A stretch of DNA of 46,253 bases from Acidobacteriota bacterium (GTDB taxonomy: Bacteria > Acidobacteriota > Terriglobia > Acidiferrales > UBA7541). Positions within the stretch are counted from its first letter, which is position 1; every line of letters begins with the position of its first letter. The position numbers and the translations under genes were made by a program. Under the pieces are notes generated by a model. That model worked only from the letters and a program-made list of their open reading frames with translations, searched no databases and was not told where the DNA came from. The stretch lies in contig QHYK01000078.1 in assembly GCA_003224085.1 (NCBI GenBank), forward strand, positions 1 to 46,253. Direction: 5' to 3'. Of this stretch, positions 25,819 to 35,815 are shown piece by piece.

Positions 25819-28800
25819 TTATCTACTGATTTCGCCGACGAGTGCTCTCCAACGTCCGAGCAGATCTTGTGCTTCCTTGTCATATTCCTGGAAATCGACG
25901 TATTCCTGCGCAGTGGGAGCGGAATCTGCGCTTTCCACGGCGTCGGCAACGTTGGCCAGGGCAGCATCCAACATGATTGGCTCGACAAGCGCGGCATATC
26001 GATTAACGGAGGCGACCTGCGTAAGCCGGCCTTCGATCTCCGACATCCTTTGTTCAATGGATTGAACGACCTGATCGTTTCCACCATTCGGGTTTTTGCG
26101 CCGAGCTTCCAGCGCTCCCCGCTGGGCACGAATCTCATTGACGGTCTTGTGAATTTCGCTGATGCGGTCTCGAATTTTCACGGCCAACTCGTACTGTTTG
26201 TCGAAATCGGTTTGGCTGATATGCACCCGGGGGTCTGGTTTAATTTCAAGCGAAGCCGAATAGTCTTTCCCACCGACACTGAGCTTCACTTGATACATGC
26301 CGGGAGGAACGACCGGTCCGCCGCCATTGGCAAGTTCCAGAATGTAGATGCCCGGGATTGTAGCCGGGCCTTCTTCCCTGAAATTCCATACGTAACGATT
26401 CATCCCCGTGCGAGCAGGCAGCGAGTCTTCGCCTCGGCCTGAAACTCTCCGCTGAGCGCCGGCGCCGGCGGATTCTGCTCGTTGCTCACTGGAAGCTTTG
26501 TGCACAAGGCGACCCTTGGCATCGAGAATTTCGAGCGTGACCACTCCAGGCACTGAACGAAGGTAGTAGTCAATCGTAGCGCCCGCCGGAGGATTATGTC
26601 CGACATTTTTCCGAGAACCGCCTCCAAATCCACCCTGCGTGTGTACGCGGTACGCGATTGCCGGTGCAAACAGATGAGCAGGCTGAGAGGCAATCTGCGA
26701 GTTTGCTTGAAGGAGGGGCGTGATATTGTCTAGCACCCAGAATGCCCGCCCATGGGTCGCAGCGATTAGATCATTGCCGCGGATGGCGGTGTCATACACT
26801 GGAGTGATGGGCAGGTTAAGTTGAAGCGATTGCCAATCGGCGCCGTCATCAAGGGAAACGTAGATACCGAGTTCGGTTCCAGCATAAAGCAAACCCTTTC
26901 GCTGGGGATCAGCGTGTATGGAGTGGACGTAGGCGTCCTTTGGAATGCCGTTCGTGATCTCCGTCCAAGTTTTGCCCAAATCCGCGGTTTTGAAAATCAT
27001 GGGATGAAAATCGTCGGAAAAATGCAGGTCGGCTGCAGCATAGGCGGTGTTCGCATCAAACGGAGAAGGCTCGATCAAATTGATGCGAGACCATTCGGGC
27101 AGCTGCTTTGGAGTGATGTTGGTCCAGTTTTTTCCACCATCCTTTGAAAGATGAATCAGGCCATCATCGGTTCCCACCCAAAGGAGGTCCTTTTGAATTG
27201 GGGATTCCGCGACTGCAAAAATCGTGTCGTAGTACTCCGCACTGGAGTTGTCGGGAGTCAGAGGTCCTGGAGTGGATTGCTGCTTGGACTTGTCGTTTCG
27301 GGTTAAATCCGGGCTAATGATTGTCCAGTTCCTACCACCATCCGAAGTCTTGAATAGCACTTCGCCGCCCAAATAGAGAACATTCGGATCATGAGGGGAT
27401 AGGGCCATGGGAGCCGTCCATTGGAAGCGGTGCCGGAGATTCGCAGCGGGATGCGCTCGTCCGCCGAGCCAAGGAGCGATATTCATGACCTGGCCCGTGT
27501 GGCTGTCGTATCGAGTAAAATGACCAGCATGATCCCCACCGTAGACGATCTGTGAATCGCGAGGGTCGGGCCAGTTATACCCCGATTCGCCGCCGCCAAC
27601 AGGACTCCAATCCCCTACATCGATTACGCCATGGTCCGTGCGGCTGCGAATCGCTACGGTCGAGCTGTCCTGCTGTGAGCCATAAAGGCGATAGTCGAAT
27701 TCGTGGTTTATGGCAACGTGGTAAAACTGTGCAGTCGGCTGGTTGTCTTGTGGTGTCCAAGTCGCGCCGCCATCAACAGTAATCGTCACGCCGCCATCAT
27801 CCGCCTCAATCATGCGCTTGGGATTGGCGGGGTCAATCCACAGAGCATGGTTATCCCCGTGAGGAACAGGCAGCGACTCGAAGGTTCGTCCACCATCCGT
27901 GGAACGAAAAAGGCCGAGATCGAGCAGATAGACGGTATTCTCGTCCTGCGGATCTGCATAGACGTGATTCTGGTACCAGGGGCGCACCCACATGGGATCG
28001 TTGTTCATCATCTGCCAGTTCGCGCCCCCGTCGTCGGAGCGATACAGCGCGTTTTCCTTGGCTTCGATGATCGCGTAGACACGATTGGAATTCGCTTTTG
28101 AGACAGAAACTCCTATGCGGCCCAAGATTCCTGGCGGGAGACCATGGCCTTCGAGGCGCTTCCAAGTCGTCCCCCCATCCACGGATTTGTAAAGTCCGCT
28201 GCCGGGTCCACCGCTGACCATGCTCCACGCGGAGCGGCGGACTTCATACATGGCGGCCAACAGAATGTTCGGGTTATTGGGGTCAAAGACGAGATCCGTG
28301 GCGCCCGTCTTGTCATCCACATAAAGAACTTTCTGCCAGGTCTTACCTCCATCCATGGACCGGAACACACCCCGCTCTTCGTTGGGGCCAAAAGCGTGTC
28401 CTATGGCCGCAACAAAAACATGCTCGGGGTTAGTCGGGTCAATAAGTATGGAAGCGATATGCTGGGTATCCCGCAATCCGATGTTAGCCCAGGTCTTTCC
28501 GCTATCGAGCGACTTATAGACTCCATCACCGAAAGAAATGTCGTTCCTCAGGCATTGCTCTCCCGTGCCTACGTAAATAATGTTGGCGTTTGAAGGAGCT
28601 GGCGCGATCGCTCCTATAGAGGAAACGTGCTCGTGGTCAAACAGGGGAGTCCAAGAAGCACCACCATCGGATGTCTTGAACACACCGCCCGCTACCGCCC
28701 CGAAGTAGTAGACATTTGGATTTCCCGGAATTCCGGCCACAGCTTCCGCTCTGCCCCCACGGAACGGACCTACTAAGCGCCATTTCATGCCGTCGTACAG

Positions 28801-28905
28801 GTTGGTTGGGATGGATTGGGCAAGAGCGCATTGCGCGAGTCCCTGCGCCATCAGTATGGCAGCCATGAGTATGAATTCCGTTCGCTTAGCTTGGCGAGCC
28901 GACAT
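25819..28905 (-). CDS. Secreted Asp-box (BNR/VPS10-like) beta-propeller protein A
   Basis: 1028 residues from the ATG at 28905, with GGAGG 6 bases upstream. A signal peptide ends near CALAQ (about residue 30). At least ten Asp boxes of the form S-x-D-x-G-x-x-W are visible (TSDGGASWT, SLDSGKTWA, SMDGGKTWQ, SVDGGTTWK, SDDGGANWQ, TVDGGATWT, TSDGGRNWT, SKDGGKNWT, TADLGKTWT, SLDDGADWQ). They indicate two beta-propellers as in sortilin/VPS10 or sialidase-like proteins. A C-terminal helical region (about 900-1020) has a coiled-coil look. It is often annotated as glycosyl hydrolase, but no catalytic residues can be assigned. Paralogue of the gene at 35816. Confidence 0.85.
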   Translation of the reverse strand: MSARQAKRTEFILMAAILMAQGLAQCALAQSIPTNLYDGMKWRLVGPFRGGRAEAVAGIPGNPNVYYFGAVAGGVFKTSDGGASWTPLFDHEHVSSIGAIAPAPSNANIIYVGTGEQCLRNDISFGDGVYKSLDSGKTWANIGLRDTQHIASILIDPTNPEHVFVAAIGHAFGPNEERGVFRSMDGGKTWQKVLYVDDKTGATDLVFDPNNPNILLAAMYEVRRSAWSMVSGGPGSGLYKSVDGGTTWKRLEGHGLPPGILGRIGVSVSKANSNRVYAIIEAKENALYRSDDGGANWQMMNNDPMWVRPWYQNHVYADPQDENTVYLLDLGLFRSTDGGRTFESLPVPHGDNHALWIDPANPKRMIEADDGGVTITVDGGATWTPQDNQPTAQFYHVAINHEFDYRLYGSQQDSSTVAIRSRTDHGVIDVGDWSPVGGGESGYNWPDPRDSQIVYGGDHAGHFTRYDSHTGQVMNIAPWLGGRAHPAANLRHRFQWTAPMALSPHDPNVLYLGGEVLFKTSDGGRNWTIISPDLTRNDKSKQQSTPGPLTPDNSSAEYYDTIFAVAESPIQKDLLWVGTDDGLIHLSKDGGKNWTNITPKQLPEWSRINLIEPSPFDANTAYAAADLHFSDDFHPMIFKTADLGKTWTEITNGIPKDAYVHSIHADPQRKGLLYAGTELGIYVSLDDGADWQSLQLNLPITPVYDTAIRGNDLIAATHGRAFWVLDNITPLLQANSQIASQPAHLFAPAIAYRVHTQGGFGGGSRKNVGHNPPAGATIDYYLRSVPGVVTLEILDAKGRLVHKASSEQRAESAGAGAQRRVSGRGEDSLPARTGMNRYVWNFREEGPATIPGIYILELANGGGPVVPPGMYQVKLSVGGKDYSASLEIKPDPRVHISQTDFDKQYELAVKIRDRISEIHKTVNEIRAQRGALEARRKNPNGGNDQVVQSIEQRMSEIEGRLTQVASVNRYAALVEPIMLDAALANVADAVESADSAPTAQEYVDFQEYDKEAQDLLGRWRALVGEISR

Positions 28906-28938
28906 GTTTCCTCCAACCGTCAATCGAGATGTGAATTC

Positions 28939-29862
28939 CTAATGGACGCGCCCGTCTCCATGCGAAACGGATAGTTGCTGATAAATTGTCCCGGCATTGT
29001 CCGCAAAGGTTGCATGGAATTGCGGATACTGACGGAAATCGGCATATTTCTTCATGTTGATGTGTGCGCGAACCTCCGCGACGGAAACTCCGGAACGCTG
29101 TAATTTTTCAACTTGCGCATAAAGCTCCGCTAGATAGTCACGAAAGCGGGTCAACGTGGCCGGCGTCCCAACGTCAAAATGTCCCGGCACAAAATAATCT
29201 ACCGGCAGACGCAGCATCGAATTCAGAGCCTGAATCCAATTGGAGACGCTTCCCTGGTCCATTGCTGGTGAGCTATTTGTCAGGTATAGATCACCAGTGG
29301 CCAGTGTCTTCTGTTTTGGAAAATAAACGTAAACGTCGCCCATGGTGTGGGCTGGTCCCACCATCACAACCTCGACCGGAATGTCATCGAGGAAGATGGT
29401 GAGTTTATGGTCCAGAGCCTCCGTCGCAGGCCGGAATGCCAGCTGCGGGGCGTCGCCAACGGCCGATTGGGCTTCGGTACGTTGCGTTTTCGAAATCAAC
29501 TGAAGGGTTTTCTCTCTCGTGAAGGCCGAGCTGATAACTATGGCTTCCGGCCCCACAACCCCGTTTCCACCCTGATGGTCGGGATGGTAGTGCGTGTTGA
29601 TGATAAATTGAACTGGCAGCGCGGAGATCGCACGTATTTCCGCGAGCAGCTTCAGACCTTCCGCCTTGTCTAAACCAGTGTCAACAACGAGGATGCCATG
29701 CAGCCCAACTAGAAATGTGGAATTGGCGCTGTGATCGTTTTCGCTGATGTAAGCGTAAAGATCCGGCGCCAATTTCTGCACGTGCGGGCTTGCGCATGGC
29801 GCCAGCGCGCAGACAAGTAGGAGTGCTGTTGCGTATGCCGAGCGCCGCATCCGTCTGCTCAT
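28939..29862 (-). CDS. Exported MBL-fold metallohydrolase
   Basis: 307 residues with a signal peptide (residues 5-25, ALLLVCALAPCAS). Metal ligands are complete for a binuclear site: HYHPDH (H91, H93, D95, H96), GPAHTMGD (H172), ATGDL (D191) and VPGH (H228). This resembles exported MBL proteins of the quinoprotein-relay/SoxH-like type. The substrate is unknown; a thiol ester, lactone or beta-lactam is possible. It starts 10 bases after the receptor 3 stop and ends 33 bases before the Asp-box start, so all three probably form one operon. Confidence 0.9.
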   Translation of the reverse strand: MSRRMRRSAYATALLLVCALAPCASPHVQKLAPDLYAYISENDHSANSTFLVGLHGILVVDTGLDKAEGLKLLAEIRAISALPVQFIINTHYHPDHQGGNGVVGPEAIVISSAFTREKTLQLISKTQRTEAQSAVGDAPQLAFRPATEALDHKLTIFLDDIPVEVVMVGPAHTMGDVYVYFPKQKTLATGDLYLTNSSPAMDQGSVSNWIQALNSMLRLPVDYFVPGHFDVGTPATLTRFRDYLAELYAQVEKLQRSGVSVAEVRAHINMKKYADFRQYPQFHATFADNAGTIYQQLSVSHGDGRVH

Positions 29863-29872
29863 TCCCGGGTTC

Positions 29873-32800
29873 CTAGAAGCTAAGCTTCAGCCCAAACTGG
29901 ATTAGCCGGGGTCCGCCCGAGCCCAGACCGACATTGTTCTGGGCGACGTCGGGGGTCTGGAAAATCGCACCAAAATTTGGCGCGGTCAAAATGTTGCCGG
30001 GCAGCGCAAAGTTTGGATGATTGAAAATATTAAAGAACTCTGCGCGAAATTCGATAGTGGCAGTTTCCGCCACCCGTGTGTCCTTCATCATGGCAAAGTC
30101 AAAATTCTTGAAAGGCGGGCCTTTTACGATGTTTCGACCCGCGTCGCCAAACGAGAGCGGCTGGTTGAGCGTAAACGCCGCAGTGTTAAACCATTCCGCG
30201 ACCGTCCTAGGGCCGGCGTTTGGGTTCCCAATGAGGTCCGGGCGGTCGGTCCCAAGTCCCGTGCTGCTTTGATCAGCGCCTGTCAATACAGAAAGCGGCT
30301 GACCGGTTTGCAGCGTCACGATTCCGGTGGTCTGCCAGCCATCGGCGATCAAGCGAGGCATTGCGGACACGAGATGCCGAAGAGAGGGTATCTGGTAGAC
30401 GTAATTAGCCGCGAAGCGATGCCGAATGTCGAAATCGGAGAGCCCGCGTTCTGCCCGAGTGTCGTAGTTGTCTTGCGGAAAGATCGTCGTGCCGTTAGCT
30501 CCAGAACCGTAGAAGACGGAGGCGCCATCGATCGATTTCGACAACGTATAAGCCAGACCAAAGCTCAAGCCGTGACCTGCGTGCTTGTCTAGCTTCGTCT
30601 GAAGCCCGTTGTAGGCGGAACTAACCGAGTTTTCTGCCTGGAAAATTTGTGCGTAGCCGAAATAAGGCACTCGCGCAATGCTCGGGATGGCTCCGGGCCC
30701 TTGAGAAGCGAGGAATTGCGCCGCCGGTGCGGGAATGCCCATCAGCTCCATGCGCGTAACGACATCGGGTGTCAGCGCGTTGATTTGAGCTTGCGTAATG
30801 TATGCTTGGTCGATTTGGCGGAATCTAGGCAGGTGCGTCCCCGTTGAACCCACATATCCAATTTCAAAGAGCATGGCCCCTGGCAGTTGGCGCTGCACGT
30901 CGAGATTCCAGGCCTGCGAATAGGGCGTCTCGAATCGTGCTGGCGTGATGGTGATCACTGGGAAGCCCGAAGGTGCGAAAGAATTCGGCCAACCGAGCGT
31001 GGGAGGCAGATCGAAATAGTCCGGCATATAAGGCGGATTTAGGAGTACGTTGCCTGAAATCTGGCCGAGGACTGTGTCGTAAAAGATGCCGTACCCGGCA
31101 CGCAGAACGGTCAAATGTTTCTGCCCGGGAGTCCACGCAACCCCGACGCGCGGCGCGAAATTCTTGTAGTCCGGATTGTATAGCCCGCCTTGATTTTCGG
31201 TAACCATCCCCGATGCTTCGAGTACGGAAAGATCTGTTTGATCCGCGGTGGGTGAGAGAAATTGGGAAAAACGGTTCGGTCGGAAGGTGGTAGCGCGCCC
31301 GGTGGCGTCGTGAATGACGGTATTGTATTCATAGCGCAAGCCGTAATTGAGCGTAAGGTTTGAGCGGAGCTTGAAGGTGTCCTGAGCAAAGAAATCGTAG
31401 CTCGTGATTCGGTAACTGCGAGCACCGTTGCCAACGAAGTGAAGCGAGCCGCTGGGAAGGCCTGCCGCGAAATCCGCGAACGGATTGACGATGCCCTGGG
31501 GATTCAGCGTTCCGGTGAAGGTGATTTGTCCGATAAAGTCGAGGTCATAAAGGATGTTGTCGCGGACGTTGCGGATGTCGGTTCCAAATTTCCATTCGTG
31601 GCGGGCTGTCGTCCGGGAGAAGTGATCAATCACTTGAATAGTGTTTTGCGCCGAAGCTGTCGGGTTGTTGTTGTTTGACCCGAGATTCGAAAATGCCCCT
31701 CCGCCGGACACAAGTCCGCCAGCCATCGTTAGGTTGGGAATATTGCCCAGATTCAGAGGTGAGTTTGCCGGCCAGCCGGTGTTGAAGCCATAAGTGGCGG
31801 CTTGAGGGCCTTTTTCGTTGTACTGGCTGTCCGTATTGCGTGTGAAGCCAAGGCGGAACTCGTTCAGGGATGACGCGCTCAGAATTCGCGTATAGCCAGC
31901 CGAGAAGAGATGGGTGCCGCCCGTATCAAACCCGCCGTAGCCAGGGATAGCCGTGGTTTCCTGGCCCGGAGTGAAAGGATTGAAAATATTATAGCGTGTG
32001 TAGCTGTATCGAGCCGTGATCGTGTCGTTGCGTGCCGTACGATGGTCAATCTTGAGGAGATATTGGTCAGTCGAGTCCGTAAGTCTGGGTGAGGAGATGA
32101 AATTTCCTCCTGCCTGTGTCGTGTTAGGCTCCGGATATAACTTGAACAGCTGAGCAGCGACCGGATCCAGCGGGAGTTGAACGCTATTCCCTTTCGCATC
32201 GGTGAAGATACCTTGCTTCTGAGCATCCGTGGGCACAATCGTGAGCCGGGAAATGCCAGCGATTTGGCGAAAGCCTTCGTAGTTGCCAAAGAAAAAAGTG
32301 CGATCTTTGAGAATCGGCCCGCCGAGCGCACCGCCAAATTGACTAAGCCGCAGCTCTGGACTAGACGCGTTGGGGTTAGCAAAGAAGTTTCGCGCGTCAA
32401 ACGCATCATTACGGAGAAATTCGTAGAGCGAACCGTGGAATTGATTGGTCCCCGATTTTGTGACTAGATTTACCACCGAGCCGCTGTTACGTCCGTATTC
32501 GGCCGAGTAGTTGTTGGTCTGCACTTGGAATTCCTGGATCGAGTCAATGGACGGGAGTTGCGATACGGAACCTCCCTGATAGTTATTATTGTCGATCCCG
32601 TCGACCATGAAGTTATTGGAGCTCGAACGTTGCCCGTTCGACGAATATCCGGAGATACCGCCTTCGCCACCCTGCTGGCCTCCGCCACCACCAAATGCTG
32701 CTACGCCGGCGTTGAGCAGCGCCAACTGCGCAAAGTTCCGTCCATTGAGTGGCAACGCAGTCACCTGCGTTTCGCTTATGACGTCGCCGAGATGCTGTGA

Positions 32801-33190
32801 CTCAGTATTGACAAGCAAAGCGGCGCCTTCCACTGTAACCGTCGTGGACTGAGAGGCAATCGACATGTTCACGTCCACAGTTCGCGTCTCATCCACGGAA
32901 ACCTTGATGTCTTTGACAAGGAGCTTTGCGAATCCCGCCTTCTCAGCGGTGAGTTCGTAGACACCCGTCGGCAGCGCCGGAAAGCGAAAGCTGCCGTTGT
33001 CCGCGGTTGTACTTGTGCGTGTCAGGCCGGTACTCGTATTCGTCACCGAAACGGAGACGCTCGGTACGGACGAACCTTGAGGGTCGTGCACCGTCCCTAC
33101 GATTTCTCCCTGCGTGGTCTGCCCTGAGGCGGTACAAACCGAACCAAAAATCAGGCCGATCATCAGGATGCACTTTTTGAGTTGTTTCAT
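29873..33190 (-). CDS. TonB-dependent receptor, Oar type (receptor 3)
   Basis: 1105 residues from the ATG at 33190 (GGGAG 8 bases upstream; frame opens at 33229). Signal peptide to about residue 24 (ending TASGQ). The carboxypeptidase-regulatory domain runs GEIVGTVHDPQGSSVPSVSV onwards. The plug holds LPLNGRNFAQLALLNAGVAA and a Gly-rich loop, then NNFMVDGIDNNNYQ. The barrel has FFAQDTFKLRSNLTLNYGLR and ends IQFGLKLSF. As first intact gene of the leftward operon, it would supply the substrate handled by the downstream MBL, Asp-box, PLP and permease proteins. Confidence 0.93.
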   Translation of the reverse strand: MKQLKKCILMIGLIFGSVCTASGQTTQGEIVGTVHDPQGSSVPSVSVSVTNTSTGLTRTSTTADNGSFRFPALPTGVYELTAEKAGFAKLLVKDIKVSVDETRTVDVNMSIASQSTTVTVEGAALLVNTESQHLGDVISETQVTALPLNGRNFAQLALLNAGVAAFGGGGGQQGGEGGISGYSSNGQRSSSNNFMVDGIDNNNYQGGSVSQLPSIDSIQEFQVQTNNYSAEYGRNSGSVVNLVTKSGTNQFHGSLYEFLRNDAFDARNFFANPNASSPELRLSQFGGALGGPILKDRTFFFGNYEGFRQIAGISRLTIVPTDAQKQGIFTDAKGNSVQLPLDPVAAQLFKLYPEPNTTQAGGNFISSPRLTDSTDQYLLKIDHRTARNDTITARYSYTRYNIFNPFTPGQETTAIPGYGGFDTGGTHLFSAGYTRILSASSLNEFRLGFTRNTDSQYNEKGPQAATYGFNTGWPANSPLNLGNIPNLTMAGGLVSGGGAFSNLGSNNNNPTASAQNTIQVIDHFSRTTARHEWKFGTDIRNVRDNILYDLDFIGQITFTGTLNPQGIVNPFADFAAGLPSGSLHFVGNGARSYRITSYDFFAQDTFKLRSNLTLNYGLRYEYNTVIHDATGRATTFRPNRFSQFLSPTADQTDLSVLEASGMVTENQGGLYNPDYKNFAPRVGVAWTPGQKHLTVLRAGYGIFYDTVLGQISGNVLLNPPYMPDYFDLPPTLGWPNSFAPSGFPVITITPARFETPYSQAWNLDVQRQLPGAMLFEIGYVGSTGTHLPRFRQIDQAYITQAQINALTPDVVTRMELMGIPAPAAQFLASQGPGAIPSIARVPYFGYAQIFQAENSVSSAYNGLQTKLDKHAGHGLSFGLAYTLSKSIDGASVFYGSGANGTTIFPQDNYDTRAERGLSDFDIRHRFAANYVYQIPSLRHLVSAMPRLIADGWQTTGIVTLQTGQPLSVLTGADQSSTGLGTDRPDLIGNPNAGPRTVAEWFNTAAFTLNQPLSFGDAGRNIVKGPPFKNFDFAMMKDTRVAETATIEFRAEFFNIFNHPNFALPGNILTAPNFGAIFQTPDVAQNNVGLGSGGPRLIQFGLKLSF

Positions 33191-33346
33191 TTTCGTCTCC
33201 CTAGTCAATCTCTCTCGGCGGTCCCCCACTCCAATCTCTCGGTTTTCTGCCCTTGCCCACCTTGCGAAGGCGACGGAATAACAATCGCAGCGGCGACCAG
33301 CTTTCCTTTTCCATACTCCACCAAAGTTAGCTGCTCATAATGGCGG

Positions 33347-34497
33347 CTACGCAGCGTTGGCACCTGGTTCCATGAGCTTGCGATTCTTCTTGAGCAGTTC
33401 CAAAACAGTCCCCACGCCGTTCCGCGTGTTGTGCACATGAAACGAAATCCGCAAGCCGTCGTGGCGCCCGGAGCAGATGACATTTTCGGCAGCCAGGCGC
33501 TCAATAATGGCCTCCACGTTGCCGGATTGCAGAACCACGAGCGGACCCATGCTGTCCCGATGGCGTCTTAATCCGTATTCCCAGGCCGCGGGCTCCTTCG
33601 ATTAGAAGCTGGGCAGCGAATTTGGACGGCGATATTTTCCAGGCCCACTTCGCGGAGCAGCTCTATCCCTGCGCTAGCTGCGTAGATATTCGGAATCGGC
33701 GGCGTCCCTGATTCAAATCGGCGGGCACTCGGTGCGAGATCCAAATGACGCACATCGAAGGCGAAGGGATTGCGCTGCGCGAACCAACCGGAAATTTTCG
33801 GCTCGAGCAAAGGGATCAGTTCTTTGCGCACGTAGAGAAATGCGACGCCGGAAGGCCCCAGCAGGTACTTCAGTGAGCCGGTCACGTAGAAATCTGCATC
33901 GAGTTCTTTGACATTCACTGGCCGTGTTCCGCAGTCCTGATAATCGTCCATCAAGACAAGCGCACCGTTCGCATGCGCAATGCGGGAAATTTCTCGCACG
34001 TTCGAGCGAAAGCCGTTTTTGAAACACACGTGAGTCACTGGCACAATGGACGTATCTTCATCTACTGCTTCCGCGTACAGCTCTACGGGAAGATCGTCAC
34101 CGCGCGCGGTCAGGAATTCGATTTTCGCACCCCGTGGTTGCTGCGCAAGCCAGATATGTCCCATCGTGGGGAACTCAAACTCACCGAGAACAACTTTTCG
34201 TCTCTAGCCGAAATCCAGCGCGCTGGCAATCGCGTTGATACCAGCGGATGCGCTTGCCACAACCGCAACCTCATCCGAGCTGGCGCCGATGAAGCTGGCA
34301 AACTGTGCGCGCACCTGCTCATACTTTTGTACCCACAGGTCCCAGGGTGAACCCTTCGTGCCAGCTCTTCAGGTGTTCGTGAAAACTCGCCTCCACAGAG
34401 TCGGAAAGGGCACCCTGAGAGCACGAGTTCAGATAAACCTTCTTTATAAAGATAGGATCTTGGCCCGTATTCCCCGTATTTCGGCGTCTGAAAGCAT
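33347..34497 (-). pseudogene. Decayed class V PLP-dependent aminotransferase
   Basis: Begins MLSDAEIRGIRAKILSL near 34497, then in shifted frames VYLNSCSQGALSDSVEASFH, SPWDLWVQKYEQVRAQFASF, VAVVASASAGINAIASALDF. An in-frame TAG follows, then VVLGEFEFPTMGHIWLAQQP, VLMDDYQDCGTRPV, and the PLP lysine block YVTGSLKYLLGPSGVAFLYV. The C-terminus is again in other frames (FAAQLLIEGARGLGI; GPLVVLQSGNVEAIIERLAA), ending at 33347. Three or more frameshifts and one stop rule out a product. It would have been the promoter-proximal gene of the leftward operon. Confidence 0.85.
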
Positions 34498-34581
34498 GCC
34501 CTCACTTCTTCCACACCAATGTTCCTCAGGCTCTCTTCAGGAGCCAAGGAACCCGTTATGCGCATGCCGCGCGGCGCGGAG

Positions 34582-34616
34582 ATTATCACAGCTAGGGTTA
34601 AATGTTAATCGTATAC
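34582..34616 (-). promoter_or_regulatory. Candidate promoter and GTATAC operator of the leftward operon
   Basis: On the minus strand GATTAA (34610-34605) and GATAAT (34587-34582) are 17 bases apart, with TG before the -10 (TGTGATAAT), an extended -10. GTATAC (34611-34616) abuts the -35. The palindrome lies between this promoter and the divergent GntR gene and would suit a GntR/FCD repressor. Confidence 0.4.
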
Positions 34617-34785
34617 CGAGTGTATTTCAGACTGCTTCCTGTCTAACGAACCGGTCGGGTAATTCACCGTTAGTTAGAACTCAAATCCATGGACCTTCGG
34701 GAAAGCGATGAGTGCTCGACGAGCGTGTCGGTTGCTGTTAAACTTCATCGCGTAAATTGCGGCACATCGATATGAAGGGTGTTGC

Positions 34786-35568
34786 GTGGCGACCACGAGG
34801 CAAATTCGGGGAAGGCATGTCCGCTCAGGAAAGCCTCGCTGGTCCTCAGAGTCGCGGTTGGGGCAAGAATTGTTTTCCGCGCCAGGCGAACACGCAGCTT
34901 CCGCGAAAAACGGCCGCAGTACGCTTAGCGAGCGAGTTTACCAGGCGTTTAAGAACGACATCGTCCGCGGATTCCACAAAGCGGACGAAGCTCTAGGCGA
35001 AAAGGAATTATCCCGGCGCTATAAGGGTAGTCGCACGCCAGTGCGTGAAGCTGCACTTCGCCTCCAGCAGGAAAACCTTCTCCGTGTCGTTCCGAACCGC
35101 GGCTACTTCGTGAGCTCCATTACACTCGAATGGCTAAACCAAATCTACGAATTTCGCGCTACTGTCGAAGGGGCCTGCGCCGAATTGGCAGCCCATAAGG
35201 GCAATGATTCGAAGCTCCTGGAAGAACTGACCCGTCTTGCTCAGACGGAATACGAAACGAATGATCGCGTGAGTTACGAGAAGTTCATCAAGGCAGACAC
35301 GGCTCTGCACATCGGGATCGCCAAGTTGACGCGAAACCCCATGTTGGTGCGCGCCGTTTCTGATATGCGCTGCCATATGGAACGCATCATGTATGCCGCG
35401 ATCGACATTGGGTATTACGGTGAAGCGCCGGTGCAGGAGCACTCGGAGATCATTCGGGCAATTCGTCAACAAGACGATGAACGGGCGCGCCGATTGATGT
35501 ACGAACACATCATTCAATCGCGGCGCAAGGTACTGAGGTTAGCTAGTGGCGACCATGAATTCGCCTGA
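34786..35568 (+). CDS. GntR-family regulator, FadR/FCD subfamily
   Basis: 260 residues from a GTG preceded by AAGGGTG. The winged helix spans about residues 46-112: LSERVYQAFKNDIVRGFHKA, then KELSRRYKGSRTPVREAALR and NRGYFVSSI. The FCD ligand-binding domain follows, with the His positions expected for metal binding (ALHIGI, MRCHMERI, VQEHSEII, YEHIIQ). The first 45 residues are a non-conserved extension. FCD regulators respond to small carboxylates or amino acids, which suits the nearby transport and PLP genes. It lies divergent to the leftward operon and upstream of the second Asp-box gene. Confidence 0.88.
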   Translation: MATTRQIRGRHVRSGKPRWSSESRLGQELFSAPGEHAASAKNGRSTLSERVYQAFKNDIVRGFHKADEALGEKELSRRYKGSRTPVREAALRLQQENLLRVVPNRGYFVSSITLEWLNQIYEFRATVEGACAELAAHKGNDSKLLEELTRLAQTEYETNDRVSYEKFIKADTALHIGIAKLTRNPMLVRAVSDMRCHMERIMYAAIDIGYYGEAPVQEHSEIIRAIRQQDDERARRLMYEHIIQSRRKVLRLASGDHEFA

Positions 35569-35701
35569 TCCCCTGGATTGAAAGTGGCCGCCGGATCCGA
35601 CAAAGCTCTCGAATTGCTTCCTGTTTAGCGCCAGGAATGGCGCGCTTTCGCCTCAAATGCTGCAGCTACACGAACCTTTGATGCCTTTGATGCGCGCCAT
35701 C

Positions 35702-35785
35702 TTGCGAGAAACACTCAGGCTGTTATAATCCGCGTTCGTTAACGGTGCCTAACCGCCCACCGATATGTTTTGCGTATACAAACGA
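35702..35785 (+). promoter_or_regulatory. Promoter and GTATAC box of the second Asp-box gene
   Basis: TTGCGA (35702-35707), 16 bases, TATAAT (35724-35729). GTATAC at 35774-35779 lies about 40 bases downstream of the predicted transcript start and 37 bases before the ATG, within TTTTGCGTATACAAACG. The shared CGTATAC with the box at 34611 suggests common control by the GntR regulator. Confidence 0.55.
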
Positions 35786-35815
35786 TATTCCGAGTTACTT
35801 CGTAAGAGGTGCGCC

